From contig NZ_CP092473.1 of assembly GCF_014287515.2 (NCBI RefSeq), forward strand, positions 2,321,001 to 2,385,000: 64,000 nt of DNA. Direction: 5' to 3'. Positions within the stretch are counted from its first letter, which is position 1, and each line of letters starts with the position of its first letter. Shown in pieces: positions 43,068 to 52,231 of this stretch. The position numbers were made by a program, and so were the translations under genes. The notes under the pieces were generated by a model. That model did no database searches, was not told the DNA's origin, and worked only from the letters and a program-made list of their open reading frames with translations. Origin of the DNA: Roseburia rectibacter. GTDB lineage: Bacteria > Bacillota > Clostridia > Lachnospirales > Lachnospiraceae.

Positions 43068-43829
43068 CTACAATCCAGCTTGATCCACTCCATATACAGC
43101 TTGCTCATAAGTAAAACCATTATATTGTAACTGCTCTATCATTCTACTTCTTCCCATATCTGGCGAAGATTTCATGTATGATTTTGCTTTTTTATATGCT
43201 TGCTCATTCCAATCTGCATTACAGTTATCAACACCATACTGTGCTTCTTCTTCCGTAAATCCATTATATTCAAGTTGATCTTGCAATCCACTATATGAGA
43301 ATGCAGAACTATTCAAATATGACTTAGCTTTCTTTAATGCCTGTTCCTTCCAGTCTGCACCACAATGATCTGCTCCATATGTTGCTTCTGATTCTGAAAA
43401 ACCATTATATTCTAACTGGTCAATCAATCCTGTATAGGAAAATGCAGAACTTCTCAAATATGATTCCGCTTTTGCTTCTGCTCCTGCATTGCCGGTCTTT
43501 GGTGTATAATCATAATTTGAATACCCATAAGAACTTGACAAAGAATGATATGCACAATATTTACTATTACTTGTTTTCTTCTCTGTACAGCCATCATAAG
43601 CACATCTAGTAGAGAAGTAATGTATGCAAAATATTACAAGACACGCTGCCACTACACCAATAATAGCCTTTACATTGATTTTATTGTCAGATGCAACAGG
43701 ATTAGAAACTGTCTCTGTCTGCTGTTGTGATTCATAATATGCCTTTATATTATATCCACATCTAGGGCAAGACTTAGCTGTACTCGATACATTTTCTCTG
43801 CCACATTCAGGACACTTTACTAATGCCAT
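43068..43829 (-). CDS. Ltp-type superinfection-exclusion protein with three repeats
   Basis: 253 residues. N-terminal zinc ribbon (CPECGREN ... CPRCGYNI), a transmembrane segment (VKAIIGVVAACLVIFCIHYF), then three repeats of the Ltp/PF07553 type: YLRSSAFSYTGLIDQLEYNG, YLNSSAFSYSGLQDQLEYNG and a third ending QLQYNGFTYEQAVYGVD. Ltp of Streptococcus phage TP-J34 sits on the cell surface and blocks DNA entry of other phages by binding their tape measure. Here a zinc ribbon and membrane anchor replace the lipoprotein signal. It overlaps the upstream gene by 23 bp. Confidence 0.8.
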   Translation of the reverse strand: MALVKCPECGRENVSSTAKSCPRCGYNIKAYYESQQQTETVSNPVASDNKINVKAIIGVVAACLVIFCIHYFSTRCAYDGCTEKKTSNSKYCAYHSLSSSYGYSNYDYTPKTGNAGAEAKAESYLRSSAFSYTGLIDQLEYNGFSESEATYGADHCGADWKEQALKKAKSYLNSSAFSYSGLQDQLEYNGFTEEEAQYGVDNCNADWNEQAYKKAKSYMKSSPDMGRSRMIEQLQYNGFTYEQAVYGVDQAGL

Positions 43830-44304
43830 TCGCCATCTCCCCTTTTATAAATTTATAACTAACAATTCCACAAGCTACACTACCAAGACACAGTATAATA
43901 GCTTGTATGCGGTAACTCCATATCTTCTTATTATCATCTTTTGCCATATTTTCATAGCTTGATGCAATATAATTATATGAACTGTTAAACCAACCGCCAT
44001 AATCGTTTGCTGTTGATTTGTTTTCTGCATACCCATCCATGCATTCCTTATAATGTTGCTTATAGAAAGAGTATTTATCATTATTTACCCTTGTAAATGC
44101 AACAACTAACATAATACAAGCTACCACGCAAAGGGCAATACCAATATATTTTTTATTCTTATATGCTGGTACTGTCTCATTAGTATTTGTTATATCAGTA
44201 TTTTCTCCCATCGTTTCAGATTGAATCTCAAATCCGCAACTAGGACATACTTTTACATCATCTGCTATCTCATTCCCACATTCAGGACATTTAATCATAG
44301 CCAT
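43807..44304 (-). CDS. Zinc-ribbon membrane protein
   Basis: 165 residues starting MAMIKCPECG at 44304; GAGAGG lies upstream. Zinc ribbon CPECGNEI ... CPSCGFEI, then two transmembrane segments (IGIALCVVACIMLVVAF and ILCLGSVACGIVSYKF). Shares its front half with the Ltp-type neighbour, suggesting joint action at the membrane. Confidence 0.7.
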   Translation of the reverse strand: MAMIKCPECGNEIADDVKVCPSCGFEIQSETMGENTDITNTNETVPAYKNKKYIGIALCVVACIMLVVAFTRVNNDKYSFYKQHYKECMDGYAENKSTANDYGGWFNSSYNYIASSYENMAKDDNKKIWSYRIQAIILCLGSVACGIVSYKFIKGEMANGISKVS

Positions 44305-44443
44305 ATCTTGTACCTCTCTCCCTTTTGGTTTTTTCATAATCAAAAAGTTTCATATCTCTATTATATTCGCTTTTGCGAAGATATTCAATCAAAAGAATAC
44401 AAAGTACACTTGTTTCATAAACTAATGAAACGGAGGTGCTACA

Positions 44444-44662
44444 ATGATTGATTATTCCCCATTCTGGAATACTCTTGAAAATTCAAGTGAAAACTGGTAC
44501 ACACTTACAAATAAATATCATATGTCACATAGCACACTCCACCGATTGAAGCATAATAAAGATGTATCTACCAAGACACTTAATGATCTGTGTCGGATTC
44601 TTGATTGTGATATTTGCGATATTGTCAGATACATTCCCTCTGATACCGATCAGCCATTATAA
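44444..44662 (+). CDS. Cro/C1-type helix-turn-helix regulator
   Basis: 72 residues. NWYTLTNKYHMSHSTLHRLK, then VSTKTLNDLCRILDCDICDI, a short Cro-like fold. ACGGAGGTG upstream overlaps a TTTCAT/ATGAAA stem. Divergent from the zinc-ribbon genes, so it may control them. Confidence 0.8.
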   Translation: MIDYSPFWNTLENSSENWYTLTNKYHMSHSTLHRLKHNKDVSTKTLNDLCRILDCDICDIVRYIPSDTDQPL

Positions 44663-44684
44663 TTAGGATTTCAGAAAACTATAA

Positions 44685-45284
44685 TTATTCAAAGTGTTTT
44701 AATGAACTCTCTCCCGTTGTTATGTCACACGTCCAAATATCACCAGATGAACTAATAACCTTACTTATTTTTGAAATATCCTTAATAGTATTTTGTATAA
44801 AATTTGAATCATCTGCCTTTGTATATTTACTATATATCTCACAACACTCTTTTGTATCAGCATCAGAAGGGGGAAACATAAAACTGTTAACCATTGAAGG
44901 TTTTTCTATCTTTCCATTTAGAATTGACATCGTATATATACAGTATTTATTCTTTTTACTTTTTCCAGCTATGATAAAACGTGCCCCATAATGAAAAGCA
45001 TTTTTTGATGCATTATTATTTTTCATTATTCTTAAAGTCCAATATATAAATTTAAAAATACGAATAACATCCTCTACATAAATTTCCTTTGTATTTTCTT
45101 TTATCATATTTTCAAATATAGTTTTTACGCCACCATATCCAGCAAATGCAACTGCAACCTTATCATTAACTACAACGATTTTATTGTCGTTATCGCAAAT
45201 AAGCTCATCATCAGGTGTACACAATCTGTTGTCTGCCCCAAGATACATTTTATTTGCAGTTTTATGTCCCATAATAACAGTCAT
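44685..45284 (-). CDS. Proteasome/HslV-like N-terminal-Thr hydrolase
   Basis: 199 residues. The start MTVIMGHKTANKMYLGADNR gives, after Met removal, Thr1 and Asp17 (GAD), and a Lys near 34 (DNDNKIVVV), the proteasome-type Thr-Asp-Lys triad; KVAVAFAGYGG matches the Gly47 turn. It could be a stand-alone peptidase or form rings. The start at 45284 is fixed by AAAGGA and by the need for Thr next to Met. Neighbour genes are unrelated; a ClpX is encoded 20 kb away. Confidence 0.7.
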   Translation of the reverse strand: MTVIMGHKTANKMYLGADNRLCTPDDELICDNDNKIVVVNDKVAVAFAGYGGVKTIFENMIKENTKEIYVEDVIRIFKFIYWTLRIMKNNNASKNAFHYGARFIIAGKSKKNKYCIYTMSILNGKIEKPSMVNSFMFPPSDADTKECCEIYSKYTKADDSNFIQNTIKDISKISKVISSSGDIWTCDITTGESSLKHFE

Positions 45285-45351
45285 ATTCAAACATCCTTTC
45301 ATACTTTTTATAATATTCTACCATATCCACCTACAAAAAGGTAAAAAAATA

Positions 45352-45389
45352 GGGCATATCAGATAATTTAATATCCAATATGCCCTAAT
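45352..45389 (-). terminator. Terminator
   Basis: Minus strand: TAGGGCATATTGGATA and TATCTGATATGCCCTA with a short loop and TTTTTTT. It ends transcription of the gene at 45392 and nearly repeats the hairpin at 3555-3594. Confidence 0.9.
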
Positions 45390-45391
45390 CT

Positions 45392-45991
45392 TTAATCCCA
45401 CAACGAATAAAACCATTTAGAAAACAATTCCAATGCTTCATTCTTACAATCTTCTCTGTACTGTCTCAATGCTTTTTCTTCCGCATAATATTTTTCCTCA
45501 ATATCCTTATACTCTGGTATTTCACTAGGGAAATGTAAAACTCTACCAAGTTTATTCATCTTTCCTTCTTCAAGTTTTTCTCCAAATAGTCCGTATTTTT
45601 CTTCAAATTCTTGTAATATATTATCATGCTCTTTCAGATATGGATTTTTCTTCTGACACGTTTCCTCATTCATTTCTCTAAATAAAAATATCATGTTATC
45701 CAAAATTTTATCCCATTCTGCATGACATTCATCATTGCAGGAAATCCCATGTTCGTCCACATACTCTGTCCCTAAACAACTTGGGCTTCCATGTTTTGTA
45801 TCTTTGAATTGTTGCAACATATCTGGCATAAGATTCATAAACCAATAATCAATGTTCCATAAATCCTTATCGCAATAACCTTTTGTCACTCTCTGAAAGC
45901 TGTATTTTATATTCCGCAACACAAGACCAGGTATCTTCCACGGTCTTTTTCTTTCATACCAAAAATCTGTTTTATTCCATACATTATCCAT
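45392..45991 (-). CDS. Phage-type conserved protein of unknown function
   Basis: 199 residues. The pattern GYCDKDLWNIDYWFMNLMPD, followed by the ECHAEWDKILDNMIFLFREM block, is common in phage genomes. Acidic, cytosolic. Overlaps the upstream regulator by 85 bp. Confidence 0.6.
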   Translation of the reverse strand: MDNVWNKTDFWYERKRPWKIPGLVLRNIKYSFQRVTKGYCDKDLWNIDYWFMNLMPDMLQQFKDTKHGSPSCLGTEYVDEHGISCNDECHAEWDKILDNMIFLFREMNEETCQKKNPYLKEHDNILQEFEEKYGLFGEKLEEGKMNKLGRVLHFPSEIPEYKDIEEKYYAEEKALRQYREDCKNEALELFSKWFYSLWD

Positions 45992-46254
45992 TGTGTAGCA
46001 CCCTCCATCAAAATAGCAATATCCCCGTCAATGACGAGGATATCTTCTATACTGGTATGTAACACTTTGCTTAGAATCAGCAGATTATCCAAGTTGGGTA
46101 ACGATTTACCAGAAAGCCATTTATAGACTGCCTGTGGATTTTCAAATCCCATAACTTCTTGAATATCTTTTACTGTATATCCATTATTCAATAAAAGTTC
46201 TCTGATTCTGTTTCCTGTTGCTTCTTGTTGGATTGATAAATATATAGGCTTCAC
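45907..46254 (-). CDS. Cro/C1-type regulator
   Basis: 115 residues starting GTG at 46254 with AGGAGGAGC upstream. Helix-turn-helix NNGYTVKDIQEVMGFENPQA, VYKWLSGKSLPNLDNLLILS. The C-terminal 30 residues run into the next gene in another frame. Confidence 0.75.
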   Translation of the reverse strand: MKPIYLSIQQEATGNRIRELLLNNGYTVKDIQEVMGFENPQAVYKWLSGKSLPNLDNLLILSKVLHTSIEDILVIDGDIAILMEGATQWIMYGIKQIFGMKEKDRGRYLVLCCGI

Positions 46255-46439
46255 ATTGCTCCTCCTTATACATCTTCCATCCCGATACACAAACATATTT
46301 TATCATTATTTCAATGTTTCTTCCAGTAATTTTATCTGACAGCACCTCGAAATTATATTTAATTTTATGCCTATAAGCATTATCTGTCATTAAACTATTG
46401 GTTTAATTCAGTTTTACAACGTTTCCCTCTTTGGAAACG

Positions 46440-47519
46440 TCAATCTTCATACGGACTATAAGGAAGTACCTCATACTTAATCAATGCGTCAAATAGTCGC
46501 TCTGGTATCTTTTCTCTGTATCTTACCGCTAATATTCTAATCTCTGATTCCTTGAATAGCTTATATTCTTGAAATGCTTCTTCTGCTGTGTCCCAGTAAT
46601 GCAATATAACCTGTTTATCATGCCCGAATGGTGTAATCCTTGCATAGAACTTATTTCTTCCTTTGTCATAATCAACACCGATAGCATAAACTTTTGCTGA
46701 TTTATAACGGCTTCTTCTCTTTGTAGCACTTGCCAAGGCAGAATTGATAGTCTCAGGCAATATACAACACTTGTCTGGTGCATACTCTTTATTGCCACGA
46801 CATAATAAATCCTTATCAACTGCCATGCGTTCTCCATCACACTCATAATAGTTAGCAGAATACCATTCAGCAAAAGAATCTCTGCTATTCTTCCAATCGT
46901 CACACATATAAGTATCATCGTAGCATTGATTCACCAATAATGAACTACCACCATAGCATCTTGCATAAATCCCCTCATAAATTTTATAAGCTGGATTGCC
47001 CTTTACGGTATTGTAATCATAATATTCCTGCTCTCTTCCAAGCTCTGCAACTGTTTTAACATGCTTGCGTAACAACTCATACTCTTCTACAGATACATAA
47101 ATCAGATTCTTGTAGTAATTGTTATTCATATTTTCGTCTATATGCCATATCTTATTGCATCCTGTCGGCTTAATTAAGAAATGCTTTGCTACAAGTATCT
47201 CTGGACTTGTTTCTTCATGTAAAGCAGTTCCGTCAATATCATATGTTACAATCGTCCAATGAACACTTCTTTCTGGATCACCGCTATCCATTTTATGAAA
47301 GAAGAATGTTTTATCTTTCCTCATATTGTTTGTAAGTCTACCATGACTTGAAATCCAATAATGCTGTGTATCTTCCAACTGTACAAATATTTCATCATCT
47401 CCAAGTAAATCTATATTATTCTTTTTTGTGTCAAGCACTTTATCATCTGATAGCTTTATGTAATCTCTGAACTCTTTTCGTTCAAATCTTCTTCTATCTT
47501 TGACCTTTATATAAGCCAT
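46440..47519 (-). CDS. NUMOD/AP2-like homing-endonuclease-type protein A
   Basis: 359 residues. The front has a NUMOD4-like WISSHGRL, the middle a YKIYEGIYARCYGGSS ... WKNSRDSFAEW part typical of phage AP2/HNH-type DNA-binding proteins, then AVDKDLLCRGNKEYAPDKCC. No complete HNH triad is visible, so nuclease activity is uncertain. A paralogue of the next gene upstream. Confidence 0.65.
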   Translation of the reverse strand: MAYIKVKDRRRFERKEFRDYIKLSDDKVLDTKKNNIDLLGDDEIFVQLEDTQHYWISSHGRLTNNMRKDKTFFFHKMDSGDPERSVHWTIVTYDIDGTALHEETSPEILVAKHFLIKPTGCNKIWHIDENMNNNYYKNLIYVSVEEYELLRKHVKTVAELGREQEYYDYNTVKGNPAYKIYEGIYARCYGGSSLLVNQCYDDTYMCDDWKNSRDSFAEWYSANYYECDGERMAVDKDLLCRGNKEYAPDKCCILPETINSALASATKRRSRYKSAKVYAIGVDYDKGRNKFYARITPFGHDKQVILHYWDTAEEAFQEYKLFKESEIRILAVRYREKIPERLFDALIKYEVLPYSPYED

Positions 47520-47583
47520 AATTCCTTTTTCTCCTTTATAAACTGCAAAGAGGCAGCAGGGTTAAATCTGCCACCTCCGATTA

Positions 47584-48843
47584 TTAGTCAATTTCAATCT
47601 TATAATTCAGCATACCTTCATACACATAATCTGGCACTTTGTCCTTACACTTTTCTGCAAGGTCACAAATATAATCAATCTTGCCATCTATAAATCCAGT
47701 ATGTGCTTCTTCCTCTGAATCGAATACACCTATATCCATCTTCTTATTAAGAACTATCATTGATACTGAATATGTACCATCATCATTCTGTTTGATGTTG
47801 CTCTCAATTCCTCTATCCTCAAATACTGTATTCAAGAAATGCGTCATAAACGCACACGTTTCTGGACTGTAGATATTACCTTCCTTATAGAGTAAATCTT
47901 TGTCTAAATCGACCTTAGTCCCAGGAATATAATGTGCGTCAAACCATATCTTGAAATTCTGGTAGTTCTGCCATTCAATACAAACTTCCTTATCCATGTA
48001 ATAAGGTTTTAATTTATGTACAACATCGCTATAGCACCTCTGGATCATATTCTTCCACTTTACAAATGAGTATGATTCATAATCAATATCTGAAGTATCA
48101 GCACCGACATAACCGACACCTTCATAAGTTCTTTTATTATGCCAAGGTTTCCAATCATCGGGTTTAAACTCTACCGCATTCACAATCTCCATAATCTGCT
48201 TATCTGTGATTGTTCCGTCCTGTTCATATATGCTTAAAATCTCATTGTATTGTTTATCTGTGACTGGGAATAAATGCTTATAGTAATTATCCTTTGTATC
48301 ATTCTTCTTATGCCAAACCATTGTATTATTTTTCATGTCATAATTGACAACGAACATCTGAATTACAAGATCACTGGCAGTTACCTTCTCTTTCCTATAT
48401 CCCCATCTGTTCTTAGATTTGAAATAAATATTCCTGTCAAGTGTATAGGTCAATTCCTTTGTGGCTCTTGAATATACACCTTTTACAAGCTGGTATGTTC
48501 CATCATTCAATCTCTGAATTATCCTACCATAATTAGAAGTCCATACAGATTTATAGTCAAATAAACGCACAAACACTTCATCTTTTGCAATAGTATCAAT
48601 ACCAGATTCCGACCTATACAAGATTTGAAAATGGTATGGTTTCTTATATTTCCTCTGTATCTTCATCAACTTATCTTTATGATATATTTCTATGCCATCT
48701 GATAATCTTTGTTGATAACGCTTTTCTCGCATTCCTTCATTAAAACACTCTTTACACATACTTCTTGTATAATTATGGTTTATTCCAAATTTATCTATTG
48801 GGAGTTCTCTCCCACATTTCTTACATATTTTTGCTGTATCCAT
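47584..48843 (-). CDS. NUMOD/AP2-like homing-endonuclease-type protein B
   Basis: 419 residues. It adds an N-terminal CxxC zinc part (CKKCGRELPIDKFG ... CKECF). Then WTSNYGRIIQ (NUMOD4-like), VKWKNMIQRCYSD, WQNYQNFKIWFD and DLDKDLLYKEGNIYSPETC follow in the same order as protein A, so the two are tandem paralogues. Confidence 0.65.
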   Translation of the reverse strand: MDTAKICKKCGRELPIDKFGINHNYTRSMCKECFNEGMREKRYQQRLSDGIEIYHKDKLMKIQRKYKKPYHFQILYRSESGIDTIAKDEVFVRLFDYKSVWTSNYGRIIQRLNDGTYQLVKGVYSRATKELTYTLDRNIYFKSKNRWGYRKEKVTASDLVIQMFVVNYDMKNNTMVWHKKNDTKDNYYKHLFPVTDKQYNEILSIYEQDGTITDKQIMEIVNAVEFKPDDWKPWHNKRTYEGVGYVGADTSDIDYESYSFVKWKNMIQRCYSDVVHKLKPYYMDKEVCIEWQNYQNFKIWFDAHYIPGTKVDLDKDLLYKEGNIYSPETCAFMTHFLNTVFEDRGIESNIKQNDDGTYSVSMIVLNKKMDIGVFDSEEEAHTGFIDGKIDYICDLAEKCKDKVPDYVYEGMLNYKIEID

Positions 48844-48928
48844 TTATAAAATTTCTCCTTATTCTTCGCATAAAAATAAGACAGCAGAATCAAATTCATA
48901 CTGTCTTTCAGTCAATCAATATCGAATA

Positions 48929-48996
48929 GGGGGTAAAAGGGGTGGGTAGTAACATATATATATCTTAGTTACACCCCCCTACCCTTTTACCTACCC
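48929..48996 (-). terminator. Long hairpin after the primase gene
   Basis: GGTAAAAGGG...GTTAC and GTTAC...CCCTTTTACC-type arms of over 20 bases enclose an AT-rich loop, one base after the primase stop. No long U run, so it may act as an attenuator or RNA stabiliser. Confidence 0.6.
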
Positions 48997-50862
48997 TTAC
49001 ATCTCATCTTCAATTATTATGTAGGGATAGCCGTCTGATTTTATATCAAATTGTTCCTTTAATACCTTATTAGCTTTGACTTTCTTCAATCCATAACAAT
49101 CCATAATCTCATTTAAACATCGCTTAATCTGTGTCTCTGTGACTTCGTATCTATACTCATTACCAAGAATATAAACAACCTCTTTCTCGGTACAATATCC
49201 TTTTCTTTGAATACAATGCAAAATCACTTCTGAAATCTTCAATGTACATTCATCACTAGCCTTTGTGGTAGTTCTGTTTACAATCTCACCATATTCATTT
49301 TTCTTTTTCTTATACTGGGGATATAATGAGGCGGCTACCTCAAAACCTTCAGAACGATAGAACATATCAAACGATACACCGCCAATTCTATAACCTTTAT
49401 CTTTCCAACGGATTCCGTTATCTTCTATTGTTTTCAACTGTTGTACTACCCATGATGGAATAGCATAGAAATTGACACGATTCTTATTGCCATTCGTATA
49501 TTTTAATGCGTTTTTCAATAATTCCTTTGGTATCTGGTCATTATCTAATATCCGTATTAAATCGTGATAGATAAGCATTTTCACATACTTATTGATCTTG
49601 TCAATCTTCTTCTGGCTATTACCTTTTCCCATGTATTCAGCCAACTTTTTATTGGTAACGTAAAAGATTATTTCTCCATCATCATTAGAAAACTTCTCGC
49701 TATAAATATTGTTTCGTGCAATAGACAGCATCATAAGAAATGTGTCCTTTGCATATTTGATATTTTTATCAGCCTGTGGACATAGTTCTTGAAATTTATT
49801 CAGAGTGATATTACTTATCATCATGTCTATGTTTTCACGCTGTTCAATGCTCCATTGAGATTCCTTTATAGACAGATTATAAATATCCATTATGAATTGA
49901 ATAGCTTTATATTCAGATTTGAAATCTCCCAACATTTCAATCAACTGTTTTATGTTAAGAGTAAGATTTTCAGAACAACATCTATACTTTTGAACTCCAT
50001 TTTTCGTAGTAAAGATGTTTGCAGAAGGGTTATGATCTTCATGCAGAATACAGCAAAAAGACCTCGGATCGTCAATATCTATCAGTTCTGCGATATCCAG
50101 TTCCGAATAGATATAATCCCAAAATTCATTTTTTGTATCAAACTCAATCGGTTCATGTGCTAATACTGTACGCAAATATTCAACATCATGTTCCTTGATT
50201 GCTTTGACATTTAAGTTTTCATATACGGGTTTTACCTCCGTATCAGCTTTTTCCTTTTTTGCAGCAGGCTTCTTCTTTGATTTTGGCTGTGCATTTGATA
50301 TATATTGCTCATACTCATCTTTCCAGTATTTATCAATAACTGATTTTGCATTGATTCTACTGTCATAAGATGGATATAATGTCTCATTCCCCTTGCCACC
50401 GAAAAACAATCTATCTCTATTGAAACATACCTCATCAATTCCACCCACCGCACCCATAAGTGTAGCTTGTAATTTATCTCTGATACTGCCATCTGTAATA
50501 ACTGTATCATTGCAGAATATCATGCGGAATTTATGATGTTCTTCCTTGTGTGAAAATGTGGTGTACATAAAACATGGTACAATTCCAAGAGAAATAACCT
50601 TGTTATATGCTTCTTCTATGCACATTCCATTATCAAAATCCAAGCCAAATAACTGTTGCTGTGTCCAGTTATCAGCTTTCATACCGCCAACTAAAACTCC
50701 TGGCTTAAATGATGCTCCATGACATAAAGCATCTGCCAAATCTTCTATTGCAATTTCTGTCTCAATTAAACTTTTCTGCACCCATCCACATTGTTTTCCT
50801 TGTGGTTTCTCATTGAATCGTTTATTGAAATACATACATTTAATCTTATTGTCACTAATCAT
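48997..50862 (-). CDS. Primase/replication protein with AEP-like and CHC2-type parts
   Basis: 621 residues starting MISDNKIKCMYFNKRF at 50862; AAGGAGG lies upstream. Residues 72-115 (FGLDFDNG, then YTTFSHKEEHHKFRMIF) match archaeo-eukaryotic-type phage primases, with the DxD metal site. A zinc-finger-like CILHEDHNPSANIF ... RCC (270-296) follows, then winged-helix-like parts. It should prime element replication. Confidence 0.75.
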   Translation of the reverse strand: MISDNKIKCMYFNKRFNEKPQGKQCGWVQKSLIETEIAIEDLADALCHGASFKPGVLVGGMKADNWTQQQLFGLDFDNGMCIEEAYNKVISLGIVPCFMYTTFSHKEEHHKFRMIFCNDTVITDGSIRDKLQATLMGAVGGIDEVCFNRDRLFFGGKGNETLYPSYDSRINAKSVIDKYWKDEYEQYISNAQPKSKKKPAAKKEKADTEVKPVYENLNVKAIKEHDVEYLRTVLAHEPIEFDTKNEFWDYIYSELDIAELIDIDDPRSFCCILHEDHNPSANIFTTKNGVQKYRCCSENLTLNIKQLIEMLGDFKSEYKAIQFIMDIYNLSIKESQWSIEQRENIDMMISNITLNKFQELCPQADKNIKYAKDTFLMMLSIARNNIYSEKFSNDDGEIIFYVTNKKLAEYMGKGNSQKKIDKINKYVKMLIYHDLIRILDNDQIPKELLKNALKYTNGNKNRVNFYAIPSWVVQQLKTIEDNGIRWKDKGYRIGGVSFDMFYRSEGFEVAASLYPQYKKKKNEYGEIVNRTTTKASDECTLKISEVILHCIQRKGYCTEKEVVYILGNEYRYEVTETQIKRCLNEIMDCYGLKKVKANKVLKEQFDIKSDGYPYIIIEDEM

Positions 50863-51088
50863 TTTCCTCCTTTTTGATAAATCAGAGGTCAAGAAATAAA
50901 GGTAAACTAAAATTCGTTCCCCTTAATAAACTACTAAATGCAGCAGTCAAATTTATTCAATTTCTCATATTGGGAAATGTGCAGAATTGCACGTTAGATA
51001 TTCTTGATCTCTGATACAGACTTTCTTTTACTTCCTGCCTGTTGGGAAATATCCATACATTTGTTTAGAATCGGTGTATGTCTGCCGA
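50863..51088 (-). other. Intergenic region with a possible start-less small frame
   Basis: A minus-strand frame ending at 50994 reads GTVYNQIIGRHTPILNKCMD and then QQAGSKRKSVSEIKNI. It looks coding but lacks a standard start codon in a good place, so it is not called. No other feature seen. Confidence 0.3.
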
Positions 51089-51517
51089 TTATCTGATTGT
51101 AAACTGTACCACTCTTATAAGTTGCTTTTTACCCTCATAACTATATACAGTATTTTTATAATTAGATCTATCTGGATATAATTCAGTAGCAATATTTCCA
51201 AGTATAATTGATATTGTATCAATATCCTTACAATCTTCAAAAGTAACAATAATATTAACATTGTAGCATTTTTCTATATTTCCACATATTAAAAGTTCAT
51301 TCTCAGTAACCTCGACAGATATAAAATTATCATACTCGAACACGGACATATCATTAGCAAAAATAAAATTATCTTTTATGTACTTCATTCCATATTCTTT
51401 TAAACAATGCTTGTGAGATTGCAAATAATTCTCAAAATACTCTAAAATATCAGAGTTATTGGAAATCTTGTCAATCAGTTCCTTCTTAATGTTTTCAATG
51501 CTTAATTCTTTTGTCAT
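51089..51517 (-). CDS. Unknown protein (142 residues)
   Basis: Starts MTKELSIENIKKELIDK at 51517 with AAGGAG upstream. Alpha-beta pattern; no known family. Confidence 0.55.
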   Translation of the reverse strand: MTKELSIENIKKELIDKISNNSDILEYFENYLQSHKHCLKEYGMKYIKDNFIFANDMSVFEYDNFISVEVTENELLICGNIEKCYNVNIIVTFEDCKDIDTISIILGNIATELYPDRSNYKNTVYSYEGKKQLIRVVQFTIR

Positions 51518-51539
51518 ATTATTTAATCTCCTTCCAATC

Positions 51540-51674
51540 CTATACTTCAAGTTCTACTGTTACTACTGCGTTACATTCAGAAATTTTATTCAATTCCAAC
51601 TTCTTCACACTTTCAATAACTGGTGCAATTTCCTCAATCTCGTTTACTTTGATATTGATATTTAATTTTATCAT
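51540..51674 (-). CDS. Small unknown protein (44 residues)
   Basis: MIKLNINIKVNEIEEIAPVI, ending NAVVTVELEV. A beta-helix-beta pattern like small phage proteins. It lies tightly before the 142-residue gene. Confidence 0.6.
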   Translation of the reverse strand: MIKLNINIKVNEIEEIAPVIESVKKLELNKISECNAVVTVELEV

Positions 51675-51690
51675 AATCTTAGTTTTCCTT

Positions 51691-52047
51691 CTATAATGAT
51701 AACTTAGCCAATGAGTTTTTAATCTTTTTTCTTGTCCTATTCATATCAAGACTGCCAAATAATCCGACTTTCAAATCTCCAATATTTTCAGTTCTATTTT
51801 CTCCCAGATTATTCAAATCCTTGCTAATGTTCTCTCTTGTAGCCTTTGTGTCAATATTTCTCATTACTTCTTCATTCTCCTTTACTTTCTTTGGACACCA
51901 TATAGGACTGACTTCTGGTGGACAATATACACCAAGCAATCCATATATTTGTGATGGTTCGTTTTCTTCACAACAATAAAAATCATCAAATAAATATTCC
52001 ATACTTTTACAGCGTTCACATCTACTGCAATCTGGTATATCATTCAT
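51691..52047 (-). CDS. Cysteine-rich N-terminal protein
   Basis: 118 residues. Seven cysteines in the first 52 residues (CSRCERC, CC, YCPPEVSPIWCP) suggest metal binding; a charged tail follows. Unknown. Confidence 0.55.
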   Translation of the reverse strand: MNDIPDCSRCERCKSMEYLFDDFYCCEENEPSQIYGLLGVYCPPEVSPIWCPKKVKENEEVMRNIDTKATRENISKDLNNLGENRTENIGDLKVGLFGSLDMNRTRKKIKNSLAKLSL

Positions 52048-52069
52048 GCTTTACGTCCTTATTTTGTTA

Positions 52070-52207
52070 TCAATTCATATTGTATTGTACATTTTTCTTT
52101 ATCAGTGGCTTTTGAAAGTCTCTGTCTTGTTGTAGATGCATTCCTAACAGAGATACCATACAACCTATATCATCCTTGCACTTCTCTGGTAACTCAAAAT
52201 TAAGCAT
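52070..52207 (-). CDS. Small unknown protein (45 residues), tentative
   Basis: MLNFELPEKCKDDIGCMVSL, ending NVQYNMN. Its ribosome site is poorly placed (AAGG directly before ATG), so support rests on composition and location between same-strand genes. Confidence 0.4.
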   Translation of the reverse strand: MLNFELPEKCKDDIGCMVSLLGMHLQQDRDFQKPLIKKNVQYNMN

Positions 52208-52231
52208 CCTTGATATGTAAAATCTTACTCA

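Noticed and set aside
50994..51110. A 40-codon gene between the primase and the 142-residue gene
   Set aside because: Reads plausibly but has no standard start codon near a ribosome site.
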